Shown piece by piece: positions 36,545 through 43,082 of a DNA stretch of 45,416 nt. The DNA is from Microbispora triticiradicis (lineage in GTDB: Bacteria > Actinomycetota > Actinomycetes > Streptosporangiales > Streptosporangiaceae): contig QFZU02000153.1 of the NCBI GenBank assembly GCA_003260025.2, positions 1 to 45,416 of the forward strand, in the 5' to 3' direction. The notes beneath the pieces are model-generated. The model worked only from the letters and a program-made list of their open reading frames with translations, ran no database searches and was not told the DNA's origin. A program made the translations under genes and the position numbers. The first letter of the stretch is position 1; every line of letters starts with the position of its first letter.

Positions 36545-37060
36545 ATGGAGGGCAAGCCGCGCCCGGAGGCGACGCACGAGCAGGCCCTCGCCGGAATGGA
36601 CCAGCTGATCGCGCTCAGCCTGGTCGGACAGCAGGACATCGCCCAGCGGCTCGGGCTGAACGTCACCGACCTGACCTGTCTCGGCTTCGTCCTGGCGGCG
36701 GGGGACGACCCGATCAGCGCGGGCGCGCTCGCCCGGCAGGCCGGTCTCACCACGGGCGCGGTGACCGGCGTGCTGAACCGCCTCGAACGGGCCGGGTACG
36801 CGCATCGGGAGGCGGACCCGGCGGACCGGCGGCGGGTGCGGGTCGTCGCCGACCCGGACGCGGTCGTCACGGCGACGGCCGTATACGAACCCTTCTACCG
36901 GAGGCTCAACGAGCTGTTCGCCGACTACACGCCCGGCGAGATCGCCGTGCTGTCCGACTGGTTCACCCGCGCGGGCGACCTCATGCGGACGTACCTGGAG
37001 GAGATCCGGCGCGACGAGCACGCCGGCGTGCCCCGCACCCGGCGCACGCGGAGTCGCTGA
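36545..37060 (+). CDS. MarR family transcriptional regulator
   Basis: 171 residues. The winged helix is ISAGALARQAGLTTGAVTGVLNRLERAGYAHREADPADRRRVRVVADPDA, flanked by the usual dimerisation helices (DIAQRLGLNVTDLTCLGFVL; the C-terminal helix ending VLSDWFTRAGDLMRTYLEEIRR). ATG 36545 has AAGGAG 7 nt upstream. It is probably autoregulated through the operator at 36501-36531 and may repress the divergent membrane-protein gene. No ligand can be proposed. Confidence 0.9.
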   Translation: MEGKPRPEATHEQALAGMDQLIALSLVGQQDIAQRLGLNVTDLTCLGFVLAAGDDPISAGALARQAGLTTGAVTGVLNRLERAGYAHREADPADRRRVRVVADPDAVVTATAVYEPFYRRLNELFADYTPGEIAVLSDWFTRAGDLMRTYLEEIRRDEHAGVPRTRRTRSR

Positions 37061-37176
37061 GGCCGCCGGGGACCGGCGAGATCCGCGACCTCCCGGAGCG
37101 GCCGAAAGGGCCCTCGCACCGTCGGCGGGAGCGGCGGTGGCCGGTCAGCCGCCGAGCGCGGGCCCGGGCCGGAGGC

Positions 37177-37551
37177 TCAGAGCTTGCGGAAGTGCCATGC
37201 CTCCTCGGCGGCGGCCAGCACGCCGTCGAGAGACGCTCCGCCGCCCGCGGCCACGACCGCGGAGACGGCGCCCTCCACGAACGGCACATCGGCGATCACC
37301 ACCTGGCCGGGGCTCTCCAACAGCCGGGCGGTCAGCACCGAGCTGCCCAGGTCGGGGATCAGCACGACGCCGTCCCCCTGGTCCACCTCCTCGACCGCCG
37401 CGCTCACCCGGTCGGGGCTGGTGCCGAGACCGCCGTCCTCGGTGCCTCCGGCCGCCGCCAGCGGCACCTTCGCCCCGCCGATCTGCCTGGCCAGCGCGGC
37501 CGTCTCCGCGGCCAGGCCGCCGCTGTGCGAGATCAGTACGATGCCGACCAT
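37177..37551 (-). CDS. dhaM: Dihydroxyacetone kinase phosphotransfer subunit DhaM
   Basis: 124 residues, an EIIA-mannose-type domain. The phosphorylated His9 lies in VLISHSGGLA; SVLTARLLES and DVPFVEGAVSAVVAAGGG are typical family motifs. It passes phosphate from HPr to the ADP bound on DhaL. Unlike the Escherichia coli protein it has no fused HPr or enzyme-I domains. It is the third gene of dhaK-dhaL-dhaM, 83 bp after dhaL. Confidence 0.93.
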   Translation of the reverse strand: MVGIVLISHSGGLAAETAALARQIGGAKVPLAAAGGTEDGGLGTSPDRVSAAVEEVDQGDGVVLIPDLGSSVLTARLLESPGQVVIADVPFVEGAVSAVVAAGGGASLDGVLAAAEEAWHFRKL

Positions 37552-37634
37552 TCGTCACTCCTGCCGTGCTGCGTGATCGGAACGTGAGCCGGGCGCGCCA
37601 CGTCCTCCCCGGAAACGCCGCGCCCACCTCCCGG

Positions 37635-38261
37635 TCATCGGGAGGCGGCGGCCCTGAGCGCGCCGAAGACGAGAGCGGTCGAGGCCGCGCCGGGGTCCTC
37701 GTGCCCGACGCTGCGTGGTCCCAGGTAGCTCGCCCTGCCCTTGCGCGCCTGCAGCGGCACCGTGGCCCTCGCCCCCTCCGCCGCCGCCGTGGCCGCCGCC
37801 TCCAGGGCCTCCTCCGGCTTCAGCCCGTCCCGTACGGCCCGGGACAGCGCCGCGGCGGCGGGGGCGAGGGCGTCGACCATCGTCTTGTCGCCCTCCGCCG
37901 CCGAGCCGAGGCGCCGTACGCCGGCCAGGGCCGCGTCCACGCCCGCGCTCAGCTCGGCCGGCGAGATCTCGGTGGCCTCGCCGAACGCCTTGCCCATCTC
38001 CCGGAAGGCGGTGCCGTAGAGGGGGCCGGAGGCGCCGCCCACCTTGCGGATCAGCGTGGTGCCCGTCAGCACGAGGAGCGCGCCGGGGGTCCCCGGCGGG
38101 GCGGCGGCCAGCGCCTCGCCGACGGCGGTGAACCCGCGGTCGAGGTTCGTCCCGTGGTCGGCGTCGCCGATCGCGGCGTCCAGCTCGGTGAGGTGGTCGC
38201 GCCCGGCCCGTACGGCGGAAGTGATCTCCTCGATCCAGGCGGCGAAGAACTCGGTGTTCAC
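37635..38261 (-). CDS. dhaL: Dihydroxyacetone kinase subunit DhaL (ADP-binding)
   Basis: 208 residues, the helical barrel that holds Mg-ADP. The metal-binding motif D-x3-IGDADHGTNLDRGF (from residue 28) is intact; GGASGPLYGTAF and GRASYLGPRSVGHEDPGA are further signature blocks. GTG 38261 was chosen because GGGAG lies 7 nt upstream and the protein normally begins a few residues before the FFAAWIEEI helix. A longer frame would translate the tandem repeat upstream as (P/S)EIR units, which is unlikely. Confidence 0.94.
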   Translation of the reverse strand: MNTEFFAAWIEEITSAVRAGRDHLTELDAAIGDADHGTNLDRGFTAVGEALAAAPPGTPGALLVLTGTTLIRKVGGASGPLYGTAFREMGKAFGEATEISPAELSAGVDAALAGVRRLGSAAEGDKTMVDALAPAAAALSRAVRDGLKPEEALEAAATAAAEGARATVPLQARKGRASYLGPRSVGHEDPGAASTALVFGALRAAASR

Positions 38262-38272
38262 GAAGCGGCTCC

Positions 38273-38320
38273 CAGGGCGGATCTCAGAGCGGATCTCAGA
38301 GCGGATCTCAGGGGGGATCT
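38273..38320. repeat. Tandem 4 x 12 bp repeat in the dhaK-dhaL gap
   Basis: Four adjacent 12-bp units, CAGGGCGGATCT, CAGAGCGGATCT (twice) and CAGGGGGGATCT on the plus strand, end 12 nt before the dhaL GTG on the transcribed strand, just upstream of its ribosome site. Confidence 0.92.
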
Positions 38321-38372
38321 CGGGACCGAGCTGAAGGCGCGTTCCGGGGCACACGTCCCGGCCGGGCGGCGG

Positions 38373-39365
38373 TCAGCGGCCCCAGCGCAGCGCGGGCGTC
38401 TCCACCGGCGCGTCCCACAGCCGGGTGAGCTCGCCAGTCAGGGCGCAGGTCGTCACCATGAAGCCCTGCATGTCGAGGCTGGTCACGTAGTTGCCGACCA
38501 GGCTGCGCACGACCGTCGCGCCCTTCTCCCGAAGGTACGCCTCCACCTCGGCGAAGACGACGTACAGCTCGATGAGCGGCGTCCCGCCCATGCCGTTGAG
38601 CATCACCAGCGTCTCGCCGGACGGCGGCAGGTCGTCGGCGATCGCGTCCACGGCGATGCGGGCGATCTCCCGGGCCTCGCCCATCGCGGCGCGGGCGCGG
38701 CCGGGCTCGCCGTGGATGCCGATGCCGAGCTCGATCTCCGTCTCGCCGAGCTCGAAGGTGGGCTTGCCCGCCGCCGGCACGGTGCAGGGCGTCAGCGCCA
38801 CGCCGAAGGACCGGCTCCGCTCGTTGACCTCCCGGGCCACCCGCGCCACCTCGGCGAGGGGCGCGCCGGTCTCCGCCAGCGCACCGGCGATCTTCTCCAC
38901 GAACAGCGTGGCGCCGGTGCCCCGGCGGCCCGCCGTGTAGAGGGAGTCGCGCACGGCCACGTCGTCGTTCACCAGCACGGTGGCGACCTCGACGCCCTCG
39001 TCGCCGCTGAGCTCGGCGGCCATCTCGAAGTTCAGCACGTCGCCGGTGTAGTTCTTCACGATGTGCAGCACGCCCGCCCCGCCGTCCACGCCCTTGGTGG
39101 CCTCGACGAGCTGGTCGGGCACGGGCGAGGTGAAGACCTCCCCGGGACAGGCCGCGTCGAGCATGCCGTGCCCGACGAACCCGGCGTGCAGGGGCTCGTG
39201 CCCCGAGCCGCCGCCGGAGACCAGCCCGACCTTGCCGGGACGGGGGCCCTCCGCGCGGAAGACGACGGCGTTCTCCAGGTCCACACGGAGCGAGGGGTGG
39301 GCCGCGGCCATGCCGCGCAGCGCGTCGGAGACGAGCGAGCCGGCGCCGTTGATCAGCTTTTTCAC
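38373..39365 (-). CDS. dhaK: Dihydroxyacetone kinase subunit DhaK
   Basis: 330 residues, the substrate subunit. His218 in GIGIHGEPG is the residue that binds dihydroxyacetone covalently; SGGGSGHEPLHAGFVG near the N-terminus and VKNYTGDVLNFEMA are family signatures. It begins MKKLINGAGSLV at GTG 39365, with GGGAG 6 nt upstream. With dhaL and dhaM it forms the PEP-dependent kinase producing dihydroxyacetone phosphate. A general PTS (HPr, enzyme I) is needed but is not in the window. Confidence 0.96.
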   Translation of the reverse strand: MKKLINGAGSLVSDALRGMAAAHPSLRVDLENAVVFRAEGPRPGKVGLVSGGGSGHEPLHAGFVGHGMLDAACPGEVFTSPVPDQLVEATKGVDGGAGVLHIVKNYTGDVLNFEMAAELSGDEGVEVATVLVNDDVAVRDSLYTAGRRGTGATLFVEKIAGALAETGAPLAEVARVAREVNERSRSFGVALTPCTVPAAGKPTFELGETEIELGIGIHGEPGRARAAMGEAREIARIAVDAIADDLPPSGETLVMLNGMGGTPLIELYVVFAEVEAYLREKGATVVRSLVGNYVTSLDMQGFMVTTCALTGELTRLWDAPVETPALRWGR

Positions 39366-39567
39366 AGACGTCTCCCTCGTTCCTCCACGCGCTTCCTCGC
39401 GCCGCCGCAGGCCCGATCGGCCCGTCCTCGACCTTCGTCCGCGCGGACCGGCCGCGTCAAGGGCCGTCGTCCGTACGGCTCCGCTTGTGTAAAGCGCGTC
39501 ATATGGCGTTCGGGGGTGGCGGTGTAGGAGGATCGGCAGGGGGTGTCCAGACTGTTGGGGAGGCGGA

Positions 39568-40341
39568 ATGTCGGTGTTGCGGGATCTGGTGGACGGCATC
39601 CGGGGAGGGGGGATCGACGTCCTGGACCTCACCGCGCCGTTGAGCGAGCGGACACCGATCCTCGCCCTGCCGGAGCCGTTCGGCCAGACGGTGCCGTTCA
39701 CGCTCCAGGAGATCAGCCGGTACGACGACCGCGGCCCGGCCTGGTACTGGAACAACTTCACGACCGGCGAGCACACCGGCACGCACTTCGACGCCCCGGT
39801 CCACTGGGTGACCGGGCGTGACGGCGAGGACGTGTCGCAGGTCGCCCCCGCCCGGCTGATCGCCCCCGCGGTCGTGCTGGACTTCAGCGCTCAGTCGGCG
39901 GAGAACCCCGACTTCCTGCTGGAGATCGACCACGTCAAGGCGTGGGAGTCCGAGCACGGCCCGCTGCCCGACGGCGGCTGGCTGCTCTACCGCACCGGCT
40001 GGGACGTACGCGCCCACGATCAGGGGGAGTTCCTCAACGCCGACGAGACGGGCCCGCACACGCCCGGCATGTCGGCCGACTGCGCCCGGTTCCTCGCCGA
40101 GGAGACGCCGATCGCGGGCATCGGCGTGGAGACCGTGGGCACCGACGCGGGCGCCGCGCACTCCTTCGACCCCGCGTTCCCCTGTCACTCGTTCCTGCTC
40201 GGCGCGGGCAAGTACGGCCTGACCCAGCTGCGCAACCTCGACCGGCTGCCGCCGGTCGGCGCGGTGGTGATCGCGGGCCCGCTGCCGATCGTCGGCGGCT
40301 CGGGCAGCCCGGTCCGCGTGCTGGCGCTGGTGGAGCGGTGA
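39568..40341 (+). CDS. Cyclase family protein (kynurenine-formamidase-like metal hydrolase)
   Basis: 257 residues. The metal-binding signature HTGTHFDAPVH (69-79; H-x-G-T-H-x-D-x-P-x-H) identifies the KynB/cyclase fold. DLTAPLSERTP at the start and GIGVETVGTDAG later are typical. Members hydrolyse N-formylkynurenine, isatin or similar amides; no tryptophan-degradation gene is nearby. ATG 39568 follows GGGGAGG. The stop overlaps the GTG of the next gene, so this and the ThDP enzyme are made together. Confidence 0.9.
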   Translation: MSVLRDLVDGIRGGGIDVLDLTAPLSERTPILALPEPFGQTVPFTLQEISRYDDRGPAWYWNNFTTGEHTGTHFDAPVHWVTGRDGEDVSQVAPARLIAPAVVLDFSAQSAENPDFLLEIDHVKAWESEHGPLPDGGWLLYRTGWDVRAHDQGEFLNADETGPHTPGMSADCARFLAEETPIAGIGVETVGTDAGAAHSFDPAFPCHSFLLGAGKYGLTQLRNLDRLPPVGAVVIAGPLPIVGGSGSPVRVLALVER

Positions 40342-42104
40342 ACGTCGCGGAGGCCGTCGGCGCGGTCCTCGCCTCCCTCGGCGTGAGGGCGGCCTTCGGC
40401 GTCGTCGGCAGCGGCAACTTCCACGTCACCAACGCGCTCGCCGAGCACGGCGTCCGGTACGTCGCGGCGCGGCACGAGTGCGGCGCCGCCACGATGGCCG
40501 ACGCGTACGCGCGGATGAGCGGCACGGTCACGGTCGTGTCGGTCCACCAGGGGCCGGGCCTGACCAACGCGCTGACCGGCGTCACCGAGGCGGCCAAGAG
40601 CCGGACGCCGCTGCTGGTGCTCGCCCCGGAGGTGACCTCGCCCACCTCCAACTTCCGGATCGACCAGACCGCGCTCGCCGAGGCCGTGGGCGCGCACTGC
40701 GCCCGGATCGGGTCGGCCGAGACGGTCGTGGACGACACCGTGATGGCCTTCCTCGCCGCCCTGCTCGGGCGGCGCACCGTGGTGCTCAACCTGCCGCTGG
40801 ACGTGCAGGCCGAGGAGCTTCCCGAGGAGGTCGCCGGGTCCGTACGCGAACTGGTGGCGGGCCGGGGCGGCGCGCACCGCGGCGTGGCGAGCCGCGTCCC
40901 CGCGCCCTGGGGGCTCACGTTCCCCCTGGAGCCGCCCGCCGAGGCGGCCGCGGAGGCGGAGGAGGGGGAGCCCGAGGGGCTCGCGGCGGAGCCGTCCGAC
41001 GCGCTCACCCGGTTCGCGCGGCTGCTGGCCGGGGCGAGCCGCCCGGTCTTCGTGGCCGGGCGGGGCGCGCGGGGCGCCCGACGCGAACTGGAGGCGCTCG
41101 GCGAGCACGTCGGCGCGCTGTTCGCCACCTCGGCGGTCGCCAAGGGCCACTTCCACGGCAGCCCCTGGGACCTCGACGTGAGCGGCGGGTTCGCCACCCC
41201 GCTCGCGGCCGAGCTGATCCGCGAGGCCGACCTCGTCGTCGGGTGGGGGTGCTCGTTCACCATGTGGACCACCCGGCACGGCACGCTCATCGGGCCGGAG
41301 GCCAAGGTGGTCCAGGTCGACCTCGACCCCGACGCCCTCGGTGTGCACCGCGAGGTGGACCTCGGCGTCGTCGGCGACGTCCGCGAGACCGCGCGGGCGG
41401 TCGGCGCCCTGCTCGCCGGGCCCGGGGGCCGCGGTGAGCCCGCGACCGGCTACCGCACCCCCGAGATCGCCGCACGGATCGCCCGGGAAGGGCGCTGGCG
41501 CGACGTCCCGTACGAGGACACCAGCGCGGGGGGGCGCATCGACCCCCGCACGCTGACGATCGGGCTCGACGACCTGCTCCCGGAGGAGCGCCTGGTGGCC
41601 GTCGACTCGGGCAACTTCATGGGCTATCCCTCGATGTTCCTCACCGTGCCCGACGGCAGCGCGTTCTGCTTCACCCAGGCGTTCCAGTCGATCGGGCTGG
41701 GCCTCGCCACCGCGATCGGGGCGGCCCTCGCGCGGCCCGACCGCGTGACGGTCGCCGCGCTGGGCGACGGCGGCGCCCTGATGGGCATCGCCGAACTGGA
41801 GACGGTCGTACGGCTCGGCCTGCCGATGATGATCGTCGTCTACGACGACGAGGAGTACGGCGCGGAGGTGCACCACTTCGCCCCGCACGGGCTCCCGCTC
41901 GGCGTCGTCACCTTCCCGCCCGTGGACATCGCCGGGATCGGCCGGGGCTTCGGGTGCGAGGCGGTGACCGTGCGGACGGAGGAGGACCTGGCCGGCGTCG
42001 CCGCCTGGCTGAAGGGCCCGCGCGACAAGCCGCTCGTCGTCCACGCGAAGGTCACCGCCGACACCCCCGCGTGGTGGCTGGAGGAGGCGTTCCGCGGGCA
42101 CTGA
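40338..42104 (+). CDS. Thiamine-diphosphate-binding enzyme, acetolactate-synthase-like
   Basis: 588 residues with the three domains of the ThDP decarboxylase family. The PYR domain has the catalytic Glu47 (ARHECGAATMADAYAR); a central DHS-like domain follows an acidic linker; and the PP domain has GDGGALMG (from 476). The second half of the ThDP motif is Y-D503-D504-E-E-Y-G where GDG-x24-27-NN would give Asn-Asn. The reaction is unknown: decarboxylation or carboligation of a 2-oxo acid is the family norm. GTG 40338 overlaps the cyclase stop as GTGA. Confidence 0.88.
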   Translation: MNVAEAVGAVLASLGVRAAFGVVGSGNFHVTNALAEHGVRYVAARHECGAATMADAYARMSGTVTVVSVHQGPGLTNALTGVTEAAKSRTPLLVLAPEVTSPTSNFRIDQTALAEAVGAHCARIGSAETVVDDTVMAFLAALLGRRTVVLNLPLDVQAEELPEEVAGSVRELVAGRGGAHRGVASRVPAPWGLTFPLEPPAEAAAEAEEGEPEGLAAEPSDALTRFARLLAGASRPVFVAGRGARGARRELEALGEHVGALFATSAVAKGHFHGSPWDLDVSGGFATPLAAELIREADLVVGWGCSFTMWTTRHGTLIGPEAKVVQVDLDPDALGVHREVDLGVVGDVRETARAVGALLAGPGGRGEPATGYRTPEIAARIAREGRWRDVPYEDTSAGGRIDPRTLTIGLDDLLPEERLVAVDSGNFMGYPSMFLTVPDGSAFCFTQAFQSIGLGLATAIGAALARPDRVTVAALGDGGALMGIAELETVVRLGLPMMIVVYDDEEYGAEVHHFAPHGLPLGVVTFPPVDIAGIGRGFGCEAVTVRTEEDLAGVAAWLKGPRDKPLVVHAKVTADTPAWWLEEAFRGH

Positions 42105-42163
42105 GGCGCGGTCCCGCGTGACACGTCCGAGGAGAACGGGCGGCCGTAGAAGTTACGCGTGAG

Positions 42164-42169
42164 TAGGTT
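42164..42169 (+). promoter_or_regulatory. Candidate -10 for plsC, inside a partly palindromic element
   Basis: TAGGTT ends 12 nt before ATG 42182, predicting a very short leader. It overlaps TTACGCGTGAGTAG (42153-42166), an imperfect palindrome. Confidence 0.35.
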
Positions 42170-42181
42170 ACGGTTTCAGGC

Positions 42182-42919
42182 ATGGCTGAGATCGTGTACC
42201 CGCCGGTTCTGCGGACCGCCCTGACCGCCTTCAGACTGCTCGACCTCAGGTTCCACCTGGAGGGCACGGAGCGGATCCCTCGCGGCGGCGGCGCGGTCCT
42301 GGTGAGCAACCACGTCAGCTACCTCGACTTCGTCTTCGCCGGCTTCGCGGCCCACCCCGCCGGGCGGCTGGTCCGGTTCATGGCGAAGAAGGAGGTCTTC
42401 GACCATCCCGTGTCGGGTCCCCTGATGCGCGGCATGCACCACATCCCGGTGGACCGGTCGGCCGGCGCGGGCGCCTACGACGCCGCCGTACGCGCCCTGA
42501 AGGACGGCGAGATCGTCGGGAACTTCGCCGAGGCGACGATCAGCCGGTCGTTCACGCTCAAGGAGATCAAGAGCGGCCCGATCCGGATGGCGGCCGAGGC
42601 CGGTGTGCCGGTGATCCCGGTCGCCCTGTGGGGCGGCCAGCGGCTGTGGACCAAGGGGCGGCCCCGCCGGCTGCTGCAGCGGCACGTCCCGATCACGATC
42701 CTGGTCGGCGAGCCCCTGTACCCCGGCATCGGCGACGACATCGCCGGGCTCACCGCGGACCTGCGGCGGCGGATGGCGGACCTGCTCGACGAGGCCCAGC
42801 GGACCTATCCCGACCGGCCGGAGGGCGTGTGGTGGCAGCCGGCCCATCTCGGCGGCACCGCCCCCACCCCCGAGGAGGCCGCCGCCCTCGACGCCGCCGA
42901 CCGCTCCCGGCGGAGGTAG
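42182..42919 (+). CDS. plsC: 1-acylglycerol-3-phosphate O-acyltransferase family (PlsC)
   Basis: 245 residues. The catalytic NHVSYLD (NHx4D) box is near residue 40; the RFMAKKEVFDHPVSGPLMRGMHHIPVDR block follows; and the usual FPEGTRS box is FAEATISRSF here. VPVIPVALWGGQ is the fourth family motif. It acylates lysophosphatidate or a related lipid at the membrane. The start fits the family N-terminus; no Shine-Dalgarno is seen. A Trp-Trp C-terminal region (GVWWQPAHLGG) and an Ala-rich tail are common in actinobacterial homologues. Confidence 0.9.
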   Translation: MAEIVYPPVLRTALTAFRLLDLRFHLEGTERIPRGGGAVLVSNHVSYLDFVFAGFAAHPAGRLVRFMAKKEVFDHPVSGPLMRGMHHIPVDRSAGAGAYDAAVRALKDGEIVGNFAEATISRSFTLKEIKSGPIRMAAEAGVPVIPVALWGGQRLWTKGRPRRLLQRHVPITILVGEPLYPGIGDDIAGLTADLRRRMADLLDEAQRTYPDRPEGVWWQPAHLGGTAPTPEEAAALDAADRSRRR

Positions 42920-43007
42920 CCCGAGGCTCGCCGTCACCGGCGGGCCAGCCCGCCGGTGTGACACCGCTGCGCGAGATATGACCGCTTCCGCAACAAGGCT
43001 GTTACGT

Positions 43008-43044
43008 ACAAGGCTTGACCATAAGTCAAGGGGCGGGGATAACT
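43008..43044 (+). promoter_or_regulatory. Promoter with overlapping inverted repeat, upstream of the AAA regulator
   Basis: TTGACC (43015-43020), an 18-nt spacer, then ATAACT (43039-43044). CTTGAC-CATAA-GTCAAG (43014-43030) is a perfect inverted repeat over the -35, a likely repressor or activator site. The word ACAAGGCT occurs at 42993-43000 and again at 43008-43015. Confidence 0.55.
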
Positions 43045-43082
43045 GGCTCGGGGGCCTCGCAATCGTCACCTTGGAGCCGTGC

